A stretch of 64,000 nucleotides of DNA, taken from positions 1 to 64,000 of the forward strand of contig WIXG01000393.1 in assembly GCA_009869945.1 (NCBI GenBank), written 5' to 3'. Below, piece by piece: positions 24,746-37,084 of this stretch; position 1 is the stretch's first letter; each line of letters begins with the position of its first letter. The DNA is from Mesaphorura yosii (taxonomy: Eukaryota; Arthropoda; Collembola; Poduromorpha; Tullbergiidae). The notes under the pieces were generated by a model. The model had not been told where the DNA came from, did no database searches, and saw only the letters and a program-made list of their open reading frames with translations. The position numbers were made by a program, and so were the translations under genes.

Positions 24746-26038
24746 CTAGAACGTTAGGAGCAAATTCATAAGGCAATCGACTACTGTTTTCCAGAACAAA
24801 GCTTTCCAGTTTCTCGAAAACTTTCCGACTCGCCCGATTCGAAACTGCAACGGTTTGCATGACTTTAGGAACCTCTTCCAATATCTTGACTGCCTCAGTT
24901 CCAGCTGATACCTTCTGAATTTTAGATATTTGACCGACATTTCATTGATGGTGCACGCCTGCCACATGAGGATATAAAAGAATACGACGAAGCAAATGAT
25001 CAACATTGAAAACAGTGACATTGCCATCGGTGTAGGCGGCAGTTGAATTAAAGCGTAGCTCAAGATAACGATGATTATTATGGACATAAACATGATCAGG
25101 GCTACGATCGGACGAAAAAATTCGTTAAGTTCGGCATACATGAGTTCCAGGCAACGGTGATTCAATGCCCAATGCTTTGTTCTTGCATTTCTTGAGTTCC
25201 TGAAACGATCAAAACCACTCAGACACATTTCATCGACCTGCTTGGTATACTTTTCTTACATGACGTTTTCCACGGCCCCGTGAAGTCCGTGCCCGAAGCA
25301 CAACGAAGGTATTAGAAACATTCCAATCACACTAGTCAACAGGTTTAGCACAACCACACTGCCCAGGAAAAGCATAGAGTACATGGTTCCTGGGTAGTTG
25401 ATCCAGAACCATCTTGCATAAGGAATGACATCTTGAGACGGGCAGATCGGAATCGTGGCGCCCAGCAGCAACTCGCATTCAAGGACGAGGATGAGAATTC
25501 CTAAGAATTCCCCACTGATGGTAGCACAGAGCATTATCCAGCCCAGTTTGATTGGCATTCGAAGTTTGAACCGATTTCTCACTAAAATTAAGGCATTGAA
25601 CTTTGGATTTGAATTCCCTTCACTAACAGCAGACTTTAAGAAATAAACCTTACCCTGAATATTTATTAAGAAGATGAAGAATACTGTGTTGAATCGAACC
25701 ATGGCCGGCGCATCTAAGAGGTGTTGATGAAGTTGTACGCACAAGTAAGTCATGAGAGCCATGAACAGTCGGAACATAAAGGCAAAGTTCCGGACTTGAA
25801 ACTGTGCTGTTCGGGAATCCTTTGCTAGTGCAATTAGCTGGAGTGTTGCTGTAAGTAATACTGTGTAATAGCACAACTTTGCTCGCAGTTTGTTGAAGAG
25901 TGATTTCTCGAGGCGGAAAAGTAGGCGTAAATCCATATAGAAGGGAATTGTGCCCACAAGAAATGCATAGCGGGTTTGCCAGGCGAAAAGGTGCGCCATT
26001 TTGGCCAAAGGGTCTTTCTGCGAACGTAAACCTTCCAT
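24746..26038 (-). CDS. seven-transmembrane chemoreceptor (insect gustatory/odorant-receptor-like)
   Basis: Three minus-strand exons, 26038-25654, 25581-25260 and 25199-24746, join in frame to about 386 residues, the usual size of insect GR/OR proteins. The chain shows repeated hydrophobic helices separated by short basic loops: for example FLVGTIPFYMDL, AKLCYYTVLLTATLQLIALA, GEFLGILILVLECELLLGA, MYSMLFLGSVVVLNLLTSVI and IVALIMFMSIIIIVILSYAL. The end SCKPLQFRIGRVGKFSRNWK followed by a hydrophobic stretch resembles C-termini of springtail chemoreceptor-like families I know. The 72-base first intron has no stop and keeps frame, so it could be misread as coding. The paralogous pseudogene next door supports splicing it: both have the intron before a basic RNRFKL/RRRFKL motif. 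The ATG at 26038 matches the paralogue's start region. The ligand is unknown. Confidence 0.75.
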
Positions 26039-26525
26039 CGACAATGCTTGTGGTGATGTAGGAATATTCTATCACTGCTTCCCGAACCAACTTGCGATCG
26101 GACGGCGCAGTAGATTTGAAGTGTGGAATGCCTTGGAGTATGCGGAAAGGTCCGTCATATATCCCCTCGACAAAGAACTATAGTTAACTTCAATTTAACT
26201 AAGCTCTAATTTCGATCTCAGTGTCCGCTGGTAGGTCCTTGCAATTTATCAAATGAATGCAGCACATAAGCTTTCGATGACAATCTTCGACGACTGACTT
26301 CTATTTAAATGATTGTCGTTTACTCCAGTTTGATCAGACTTGGCCCAGCCGCTCTTAGAATAATGGCAAGCCCGATCAATTATATGGCTATTATCCAAAT
26401 ATGGAATCAGTAGTTTCACTACTAGCAAGATTGATTAAAGTCTGCGTAATGACTTGTCTCTAAATATATCATTTTTCATTTTACTATCTAGTATAGCCTA
26501 TACTGGAACAACATAGTCCTCAACA
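26039..26525. other. spacer between the chemoreceptor gene and its pseudogene copy
   Basis: I see no exon or repeat in this 0.5-kb spacer. It should hold the promoter of the intact minus-strand receptor gene. Confidence 0.4.
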
Positions 26526-27787
26526 TTAAGTACTTTCTAACCTCAGGATAATAAGGACGTCTACTGCTTTCCAAAAGGCAATTTTCCAACCCCTCGAGAA
26601 TTTCCCCAAACTCCCAATACGAAACTGTAATGGTCTGCATGACTTCATGAATTTCTTCCAGTATTTTGAGTTTCTAGTTTGGCGCAGACTTTTCGAACTT
26701 TTAAGTATTTCACTGACATTTCAAAAATACTACACATTTGACCTAGTGCAATGAATGTAGACAGAACCATCAGCGGTATCAAGAGTCCGAAGAACGAAAC
26801 AGTGAGTGGTAACTGAATAAAAGCGTAGCACGAGATAATTAGCATGGTCATCATAAAGAGCATGCAGGGCACAACGATGGAAATACTGGTTCATCTCGAT
26901 GTAAATCAACTCAAGCGAGCGATGATCCAATTCCTATCGCCTATTTTCGTATCTACGTCCGCTTTTGTTTGCAAGCCTACAATAACCATAACCAGTCTCG
27001 TTACAGCTTAAATCAAAGGAGGAACTGCTTACTAGATCATGGTCGTTGTCCCATATAGTCCATATCCGAAATGCAGTAAAAACATGATGAATATTCCAAC
27101 CACACTGAAAATGATGCCCATGCACGAAATTCCAAGTACCATGTACATGAGAATTGAATGTGTTGTCCAAAGAAATTGAACATATGGTATTTCATTCTGC
27201 GACGGGCAGACCGGTATGATTGGCCAGAGCAAGGCCTCACATTCAGGGAGAACCATTAGAACGCCCAAACATTTGATGATGAAAATCGCACTAACATAGC
27301 CTTGCCTAACGAATCGGCGTCCGCAGTTTAAACCGACGCCTCGCTAGAATCACCAGCGTCGACACTCCAGGAATCTGTAAAGTATGATTCGATCTAATTA
27401 TATGACGCTTACCTTGAATACCTCTGAAGAACGCCAAGAATACTGTTACGTAGCGCATCGAAGCCACAAAATCCTAATCAGATGATGATGAAGCTTCGCA
27501 CACAAGCACGTTAATATAGCCAGAAGAAGTCGCAGCACTGACTCAAGGCTGCGAATTTCTACTTCTCCTGCCCGAAAATCCTTAGCCAGTGCACCTATTT
27601 GTACAGTAGCCGCAAGTACAACAGCAAAGAATCCCATTGCGATACGAAATCTTGCCCAAGTCGTATTGTTGAAATGGAATTCGAAATTAGAGTTGAGATG
27701 AAACGGAATTGCGCCCGCGTAGTATGCATATCGCGACAACCAGGAACAAATACGAGTCATTTCGTCCAATTGGTCCTTGGAGGCCAT
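26526..27787 (-). pseudogene. frameshifted tandem copy of the chemoreceptor gene
   Basis: Homology to the receptor at 24746-26038 runs the whole length in the same order, from MASKDQLDEMTRICSW at 27787 through CPSQNEIPY, IISCYAFIQLP and EMSVKYLKVRKV to SCRPLQFRIG and a stop at 26526. The reading frame must change at four or more places: about 27470-27485, 27305-27312, 26872-26885 and 26661-26675. Each change falls inside homologous protein, not at a splice site. The intron before RRRFKLRTP (27344-27412) is still recognisable, as is the donor near 27032. So many independent shifts make sequencing error unlikely; this is a decayed copy. Identity looks moderate, so the duplication is not very recent. 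Confidence 0.82.
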
Positions 27788-28460
27788 CTTGTATTGTTGT
27801 AGAGAACAATCAAATTCTGGTGTAATAAATTAGGCGCTAGCCAAGCCGTAACTTGATATGCGATTGGAAGGATTTCCGAATGGTGTCAAGTCAGGCTACG
27901 CAAACTGCTTGTGAGGGCCTCAATTCGATTCTATCGATTCGTGATCAAATTAGTTTGTCGCTTTCAACAAATTCTCGTTCCGTGCAATTTTTAAGCCAAT
28001 TTATTTAAGCAGCGATGGATGATTTCAAATCTGGAGTACAATTTATAGCATAACTATAGAAAAAAACGTCTGAATTCGCAAAACATCTGAAATCCAAGTC
28101 AAATGGGGATTTGTGTCATTAATTTGTGCCATTTCACCATTTGCTCTGTTTTACGGAATTTGATAATACCGTAAAACAGAGCAAATTGAAACTGATTAAG
28201 CAAGCTGTGCTGCACATTCAAATTATACGAATACAAGTACAAACGTCAATTTCTCTAATTTCGCCCATATTCTCTAAGGAAATTATGACCTTGCTTAATT
28301 CTAATGTCTAACCGAAGCTACTACACTAGCCGCTGAAAATTCTTCACGAACTGTGCTCATATTCGACGACCCTTGGCAAGGCTAGACACAAATTCGCAAC
28401 TTGGTTCACGCAGAAAAATGAAGGTAACTGTTTCATAATCGAAGCAAATTGCTGCCCCTC
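27788..28460. other. intergenic region between the chemoreceptor pseudogene and cotransporter A
   Basis: I see no coding exon. It contains the perfect hairpin at 28139-28186. Confidence 0.5.
28139..28186. repeat. perfect 18-bp hairpin
   Basis: Bases 28139-28156 and 28169-28186 are exact reverse complements around a 12-base loop. The right arm begins CCGTAAAACAGAGC, whose CCGTAAAAC start resembles the MITE end CCGTAAACTAC at 10683. It may be a miniature fold-back element of a related family or a transcription terminator-like hairpin. Confidence 0.75.
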
Positions 28461-31400
28461 CTATGAATAGAACGTGAGAACTGATTGCTGATTTCCTCGG
28501 ACAATTAAGAATGGAGGCATATCCTTCGTCAGCATTTCCATCCACGCCATATAAAGGGGAGCTGAGACCGCTCCTTTTCTTGGCATGGGCAATGTCCTAA
28601 ATGAGTTTATAATAACGTCGTTAATAAAATGGTTAATGGGGACCAAATAGAATTCCTGATCAGTGCACTCACATTACAACCAGTGTCGAGTCTTTGGAAT
28701 GCTGCTGTAACTCTTCATGTAATCGAAGGTGTCGATTAGTTCTGTCCTTATTTGCAAGAAGTTCGGCTTCAGATATCATCGTGTCCTGTGCATCAGCGTC
28801 ATCGTCGATCCCTTCCCCAGAGCCTTCATCATTTTTGAACGGCTCAACAAGTCCGTTGAAAGCATTTCGTGAGGAAGCCTTGGCCTGATTGGTGACATCG
28901 GGAATTATGATTACATCACGGTAATCAATACGGAATTTAGCAAGGAGTGACGCCATGCTGTCAATTGAAAAATTAATGAACAGTCAAGCAATTGATGATT
29001 GACATTCCATATTCATCCAACTTACTTTCTTTGTTCTCTTGTGAGGTCATCCCTTTTACTCGCCAAGGTAAAAATTCGCAAATGGCATCCAGAAAATTTT
29101 GACCTAGTGGTCAGAATATAAGGAAGCAGAATGGTGAGGCCTCCGTCATCATACAACCACCACACGTCGATGGTGCTCTTCTTCTGCTTTCGACGAAATC
29201 GAGTAATGCTTGCTGTGATTGTTCGTGGAAGTTTTGCACCTTCATGACCTGCGTATAAGTCCGAGATGGATTTCTTTCGCGATTTGTTCTTGTTGCCTCG
29301 ACCATTCACTATGTGCCCGTCAAGACCGCGGACAGGGCCAATTCCGACTGTTCCTCCAATTTCAGTTACGGAAAATGTGAGTGGAGGTCGATGAGTGTCA
29401 CTGCCTGTGCTGTCTGTTCAAGATTAGAAGCAAATATTTAGAAAGGACGAATTCTACGTACGAAATTCAGTCAAGGATTACTGACTAACTTACCAATTGA
29501 CAAGTGACTCTCGACTGACATATTTCGCGTCAGTGGTTTCTCCTTGTGCATGATGTCCAATAGCTGCTGCTCTTTCAATTGACCTTCCTCTTCAATCACA
29601 TTCGAGTAGTCCAGTGTGTGTTCTGGCACACGCAATATCCCGACAGCAAGATGCATGTCGAAGGCCTCACTATGAAGGGAAAATGACTATATAAGACCAA
29701 GATTCCGACGATGTGCCAGCAAAACGCTACTGACTCACTGGATAACGTTGAAGTATTCCTTGACATTTCGTCTTTCAGCAAATTGTGTCCAGTTATTCTT
29801 ATATCCCAGGAGAATCATGTTCGGTTTAAGCTTGCCCAGGCCAGTGATCTGCATTAGTGACCGACAGCCCTTCTCAAAGCTGTTATCCTCCGTCAGGACG
29901 TAGAAGCCTTTCTTCTGGTGCTTGGCGAGCCAATTGTAGCCCTGCTTCTGTAGTGCATTCCTAATTCGCTGGTTGTACGCTTCCTAGAAAAAGGGCGGTG
30001 AAAATCGGAGTTGTTGCCAATACGAAAGGTTCTACATACTTTCACGACGTGCCCACAAATCATCAGTGAAATGTTTTTGGTGAGGAGATTTGCAAAGTCA
30101 ACTAGCGGTGGCCGGGAACTGGGCAATCCACTGAATACAATAATTTGCGGTCTGAAATTCTTGACATGATCATTGATGAAATTTAGGTCCTGAATGGATC
30201 TCAAGGCGGAGTTGTACGACTGTGCTTGAGTAGAGGAGCCCCAGTTCACGTCTGGTTTACTGACATAGCTCACGTATAGGTAGAGGAAAGCAAGCACACC
30301 GACTGTGATCAGAGCCGTGATCCAGTGCACCATGAACATCACGACTATGGAATAAACGGAGGCGCTTTAGTTGAAGTTGATTACCAGAATGGGGTAACAG
30401 TTAGCTAACCAATGCAGAGAATGCTGCCGGCAAGGCTGACCCACGCATTGTAGTATTTGAAACTCGGTCTCCAGCCAGGCGAGTTGGAAATAGTTGCGTG
30501 GAACACGGCGAAATTGATGAGACAATACGCGGCCAGGAAGAAGTTACTCAAAAGCGGGGCGATGGCGTTTAGTTTAGCAATGAGAAGACAACCAAGTGCG
30601 ATAAAGAATACGACGATGTAGCCACGTATTGGATCGTTGTTTGGACCATAGCCATGCGCGAAGAAATCAATCTTTGGATAAAGTTTGTCCTTCGCAAGGG
30701 CCTAGAAATCATAAATTTCGCAAGTATGGCGAATATCCTTAGACAAGATTCATACCAAATGAATAAAAGTTTAATTAAGTAAGTGGACGATTGGTTACCT
30801 GCAGAACTCGAGGCGCGCCGGCAATACTGGCAATGGCTGATGATAAGGTTGCAGCAAAGCAGCCCGCATAAATCAGCTAGAAGAAGATTTCAAGTTTTGT
30901 CGTTATGTCTTGAAGTCTTTCAAAAGCATCACAACCAACTTACATATCCGAAAATGCTGACAAGCTCCATTACTTGCTGGCTATTCAGCGATCCATATGC
31001 GCAAGTATTTTCTCCTGACGAGGTGCAGTTTGTGTAGCTGACGAAATCGGTAGGCGGTTCAATTCCTTGTTTGGAATAATTCATTGTGGCCATGTACTGA
31101 TCCAAGTCGCCCGACGCTTCACGTAGCATACATCCGCCAACCATTACGGCGTACCCGAAATACGTGATGTACGTAATTATGATAGCGAGCAAAGTCCCTT
31201 TTGGAATCGCTGAGCTTGGATCCTTCAAGTCGCCGGAAAGATTTGCGCCCGCAACGATCCCAGTCACAGCAGGGAAGAAGACTCCAAATACGGAGAAAAA
31301 GCTTTGCTGGCTGTTGTCGCCTCCGATTCCCTCTCGGTAATCACTGACAAGGTTTTCCTTAAAGGTCTCAACTGCAAAGGATGCCAAGACTACAATCAAC

Positions 31401-34400
31401 ATTCAATATAACCCCCTAATTGGTTCAAGCGGCGCAGACTTACAATTATAGCCAACGAATCCCTTTGCCCGTTGTTCATCGCTGGTTGGGCCAACAAACG
31501 ACCCGATTATGAAGACCACTTGTGCAGCGATAAGTATAACCAGCAGAACGATTTGAGCCTGTGATAAATATGAAAATGAAGGTGATACTTTGTGCAAAAT
31601 GACCTAAGAATAGACGAGCTATTTATTACCCGTGTCACCCAACTCATGCCAACAACAGCGAGGATCAAGATTAGAATAAGAACAATGGATCCAATTGCTC
31701 GAATGTCGTTTTCGCCGCCATCAATTAACGATGGAATGTTATTGTCTTTGAACAGGTCGTTGAGCGACTCACAAAATCCAACGATGTACATCGAAACAGC
31801 GATGGAATTGGCCAGTGTAAACATAAGTCCTATAGGCGCTCCGAATTCTGGCCCAAGTGATCTTGAAATCATGTAGTAAATTCCACCACCTTTAATCTGG
31901 CCATTTGTGGAAACCGCAGACATTGAGACTCCAGTTATTAATGTGACGGCGTTCGCAAGTGTGACGATCAAGAATCCTTCCACTGAAATCACCCATTCAC
32001 AGGTTCGCATCTCACGAGTTATCATCTCATTGTCAGGAAAGTTACTATAACTGGTACAAGCTTACCAATGCCAGCTTGACCGACGACCCAGGAAAGTCTC
32101 AGAAACAGCATCACGCCCCAAATATTCAAGAGGCATGTCATCTAGTAACATGCACAGATAAACTTATGGTAGAAATTGATTGAACATTTAAATCGTTTGT
32201 GCGTCTTACAAGAACTCCTTTCATCCATCCCAATTTGTAGACGCCCTTCGCAGTTGCTGGGTCCGTGCTGCCAGTTTCTTCGTCTCCAGTTGACTAAAAT
32301 AAAGTCAGTCACCTTCTCATTAACCATATTAGATGAATCTCCCAAGTCTTTTCGACTGCGAATACTAAAATTCTTCGACACATATTTTCCTGATTATGCC
32401 ATCCAAGACACGTTGCACAGAATCAGACAAGCAGGGAAACAGTAAGGCCTAATGAAAGTGACATTCTTTAGCTTCTGATTTGACAGATCTGCGACTGCGA
32501 CCCTATTTGGTGGACTTTCAAGGACAGAGTCGTATGTTCGCAAATACTTGGTCAAGGTGCAAATATAAGCAGAACTTCTTTATGCTGATTATCACCGAGG
32601 AACTCCCAGGTCAGTTTTAACTGGAATTTGTTTTGCAGTCGAAGTAACTTAATATGTTCTATGCCGCACGTTGGGAATTCCTTGCATGGGCACAACCACG
32701 CAACTTCTCCTATTTGATGACCAATGTATAATTTCGATTTCCCAGTTTCATTCAAAAACCTCGAAATATTTTTTTCAGAGGACCGAATATACATGCCACG
32801 TTAATCCTTTTTTGCTCATTAAGTGCGTGTGACGGTGACTCCAATTTTGAGCAAATTTGTTACCTCAAATTGAGAGAACGAATCGTTCCAGTTCACAATT
32901 GAAGCGAGTACTTGCTAGTCGCTTTAGCCGACGAAGTATGTTGAATTTTTTCATTTTATGCCCAATTATTGATTAGTCTCAGAATAATCAAATAAAATAC
33001 TATTTCTGAATGAGATAGAAGAAGAATGAAACCTGTTACAAAACTTCTTGATTTTCTTATAGTCCGTCAATGCTTCAATGACCATGCGCATTAGTAGTGC
33101 TTATGCTTGTCCAAGTGTTGGTATTAAGAGGAACAAGTCGCAGGTATTTAGAATTCTGCAACCCAAATGTTAGCACAAAATGTATTGACATTAATCATGG
33201 CAAACTGGCTGATACAAACCACAAACATCACTAGTAAGTTCGTCGTTGGAATGCGAATGCAAATAGACATTGCATACGAATCAGTGGAAAGGAATTTCAT
33301 CTTCAAATATGCAGCTTGGTGTTCAAGTATTGTGAGGAAAGATGCTTCAATATCATTGATACATGACAAAGTTGGCGTTCAGATCAATTGTTCTTTGTCC
33401 TGTTCAACGAAAATTAAATTGCATATCATGCGATGTGCAGATGGAATGTCGCGTCTGACTTGGATGATTCCAGTTTCATCTTCACTACGATTTTAATTGA
33501 TAACTCACCACGTACGCAATTAGTACATTCTTCCACTTCGTGCTCGTACGTAAGCTAGCGAGAAGTAACTGGTTTATGACTCTTGGGAACCGGTGAACAA
33601 AAAATTGAACCCACAAGCAATTACAAGCACCATGTGGCGTCAGTCGTTTTTTGTCCAGCGCTGATTGTTGCATACTCAATTTTGTACTTAACACACGGAC
33701 AGAGTTCAAGCACAGTGCTTAACAATAATTGATGGCTCTGGAAATTAGTAAATACTTGTTTGACATACGAATTTAATTAATTCGAGTGCATCGGAATCCG
33801 GCCCGACCATAAGATTGCATACTGCCGTCTGCAATCAATGCCTTGTGTATTTGTGACACCTGATTCTTTAAATATAACCTGATGAAGTCCAAAGTCTACA
33901 GTATAGGCGAATTATAGCTCACGTCAAATGTTTTGCATAATATATTTGCAAGATGCAGAAGCAAAAAATTGTTTTCAGCAGAACACATAACTTATGCGTC
34001 TTCTGTCGGCACTGCTGGTACACATCTGGTATCATGCAGTTCTCATTTCGGCAGAATTTCTAATTACAGACTCAATTCAATCAAAGATGAGTCTACAGAT
34101 TTCGACACAAGAGCTGAGATAGTAAGCATTTGCACCTGATTTGGCCTTGTTCTGAAAGTTCTGATAGCTGATGATATGAATATGGCTTTCTCTCTCATTG
34201 GAATGGACTTGACTCGATTTGCACTTAAAATGCAACACTAACCTCTATATTCAATTCACATAATAAATGTGGAGTAGATTGGAATGCGAATCTATTAGTC
34301 AGGTCAAGAGTATTTGTGACATAGATTGACATTTAATCTGTGGACTAGCAATGGTGAAACGCAATACGAATCTGGAACTAGAAGTATGTAGAATGCAAAT

Positions 34401-35588
34401 GGGCCACGGGCTTTTTGCTGGCCTCGCTTGTACCTTTATTGCATTGACATGAATTTATAATGTATGAAACGGACGGTTGACAATTTCCAGGCCTGAAGCA
34501 TCAAAGAGTGCTTTAGCTTTGAACTTCCGCACGTGCCACGTTGACAAATTTCCGCCCACGATTTTTACCCGCTCTGCGCATTGGTCACTGACTGACTCTG
34601 CGTGAAGGTTCGAATGAAGAAGCTCATGAACTTGAACAGAACATTAAACATGACATGACAAATGCCACATGGTACTAAACACATTTCGCCATGCGTACAC
34701 GCAAATAGTGATGAAAAACATTCCTGAATTTTACGGAACTAATTAATTGTGTGATTCACTTTCAACGCGTCATCGTGCAACTAGCAAATTAAGAGTGGAC
34801 AAGTTTGCACTTAAAGTCAAACCTTCTCGAGAAAAATGAGGTTGCGCAGAAATTCTTGTATGCTCATGGACTCATGGTCTGATTGAGATACTGGGCAAAA
34901 GTTGTCAGTCAAGATTTTTTGCCACATTGTCTCAGCGTCTTTAGAATTGTACCCACAGTGCCCAGCAATCGTATGTACTCAACCTGCGGAAACCCATATT
35001 ATGTTTGCGTGTTATGATGCTGCTGTCTGCTGGATGATACAAGTCCAAACCAACAATGACCAGATCTCAGCAGACAGTTTGGTGACGTGCTTTCTTCCAA
35101 TTTGCATCGTGTACAGGAGGTCAACACGTACTCGTTGGCATTCGCGATGAATACAATAACAGAGGAAAACGAGATGATACTATGTTTGCTACAATGCGAG
35201 GCTGAACTTTCGCTCTTTGCACCCGTAACCAAAATCTTATCAATAGGCTTTAGATAAAATGATCAATTTCTTTCATTTTTACCTTTTCACGAATGGTGCC
35301 GTTGAGGTGAAGCTCGTCCAATGTTGGTCGAAGATTATGCACAGAGAGCAAATCTTTGTAGTTGTCCATCTTGGGCAAAGCTTCTCGGGTGACTTGGCCA
35401 AAAGTGAGTCCAACATCGTAGCCATTGCCATCAGAAATGTATGCTGGGTTAGCTGTCCCGCCGCCACTGTTTCGGACCTGATCAACTTGAAATTTGCCCG
35501 TCTCGATATTGTTCAGATGATTTTGCAGTGCGTCTTGTGCCGAAATGGTTGGAACCACCACGACCGGGTTGGATTTTCGCCGAAACAT
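28461..35588 (-). CDS. SLC12A2-like: Na-K-Cl cotransporter, SLC12A1/2 type (gene A), one-base frame break in exon 8
   Basis: Fourteen minus-strand exons: 35588-35283, 32293-32210, 32141-32066, 31982-31630, 31558-31444, 31371-30944, 30876-30799, 30702-30410, 30344-30040, 29983-29739, 29669-29494, 29413-29026, 28957-28673 and 28596-28461. All junctions are GT-AG and phases agree, giving about 1088 codons, except that exon 8 holds one base too many beside 30660/30661. This shifts frame after IDFF and would stop translation soon after. The N-terminus has GKFQV (32-35, a variant SPAK/OSR1 docking site) and [16 protein letters not shown], the WNK-pathway phospho-segment. Helix 1 reads [20 protein letters not shown]. 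Tyr in [10 protein letters not shown] (about 221) is the residue that marks K+-coupled NKCC rather than NCC. The C-terminal domain has [11 protein letters not shown] and ends SVLTFYS, as in vertebrate NKCC1. It would import Na, K and 2 Cl at the plasma membrane. Confidence 0.9.
32294..35282 (-). other. 3.0-kb first intron of cotransporter A
   Basis: I found no exon with cotransporter similarity and no clear repeat. Open frames here are short and overlapping. Confidence 0.5.
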
Positions 35589-37084
35589 ATTGACAGTTTT
35601 CGGCGTTGAAGAATGTTAGAAACTACTTTCCTTCGTGCACTTTAGCTCGAAGATTTTTCGTAAAACCAGAAGAATTCTAATGCCGGGTAAAATGAAAAGA
35701 TCCAAAATACGGTTTCACAGTGCACGCTTGCAATTGCGGCAACAAAGCAAATGCAGAAGATCAAATTAGTTCGGCGTGCTTTATAATCTCGTAATTCGAG
35801 CAGGGAACACTTGTGATGATTAGATTGTTCGTCTCTGTTTATCGTCTCTGTCGGACATTTATATAGGCCCAGAGGTCTTATTTCCTCAGCGGTAATCGCA
35901 ATGCCTTGTTTTGTTATCATCATAATGCCATTAGTTTTTCAAATAAACGAGAATAAAGAGCGGATTTATCCAGAATTAGATTTGACCACAAAATTCGCAA
36001 TAATCGTAATTGTATTAATACTTTATATGGGTAATTGCTTACGTAGACGACAGACGCAGGCACGCTAAACTCATTATACGCTCAAGCCGCCTGAGGAAGA
36101 CTTTTTGCAAATGATGAGACGCACACATTTGTAACCTGCACATTGACATTACACAAATTTGCAAGAGCAAAGTTGACGTGCGAGATAAGTGCAAGGGGTA
36201 CGCCGTAGACTGCAATACGAAAACAAATAGTTAAATTCAGCTAAAGCAAATTGCATTTACACTTGTTCATTCTTGGGATACACAGACAACAGGTGCAGTG
36301 TTGCAATTTTGTGGTGGAGCAGTGAAGTTGTGAAGTACAGAATTGAGTTTTAGTCATTCTCGTTTGAGAATCCGACGACCGGCCATCGAATCTTATTACG
36401 TCCAATGTTTGGTCAGCCAAGCGCGACTTTTTCGGATACCGTCAGGTATCTTTGAATTCCAGGATATACTTTAATTGAGCGGAGACACACACGGCTTTGA
36501 ATGGGTTTTTTTTTTCTGATGGGAGGGAAGCTGCATGTAATGATAAGATAAATGCATATTGCAATAATACGTAATCACTCCGTTCAAAGCAAAAAGCAGC
36601 TTTGTGCCTTGTGGATGCTTCAGTCTCTCCGAGCACGTTGAGGATGAAGGACGCAAATTAAAATGCTGTGTACAGAGCCAGACCAGTGACAGTGAATCAC
36701 AATTGCACTTCTTGTTTTCTTCTTGATTTTATTAATGCAGTTAACATGTCTTTACAGTCAACATAATTAGTAATTCAAAATATATACATTATCTAAACTA
36801 TTTCATTTTACCCAATCCTGTCCTTCTTCCCATTAGTAGATTATAGTTATAAATTACCATCGGGTTCTCAAACTAGTAAATATTAAAATAATGGTTCCTA
36901 ATGCATTTAGTCAACAATAAAGAACTATGATAATACTGACTAAATCACCGGGTACAAAGTACGGACGGAAATAAATGTCATCAAAATATGAGCAAATAAT
37001 GTGTTAAGTCGTAAATTATGTTTTCAGGTTGGCAACATAGGCCATACTCATACACGTCTTTCGTCTCCTTTGGTACTCTCGATT
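35589..37084. other. spacer between cotransporter B (3' end) and cotransporter A (5' end)
   Basis: This spacer separates the end of gene B (stop at 37085) from the start of gene A (35588), so it must carry A's promoter. I see no coding exon. A T10 run occurs near 36507-36516. Confidence 0.5.

Noticed and set aside
25582-25653. Reading the 72 bases as coding in the chemoreceptor
   Set aside because: The paralogous pseudogene has unrelated sequence here with conserved splice sites at both ends, so it is an intron.
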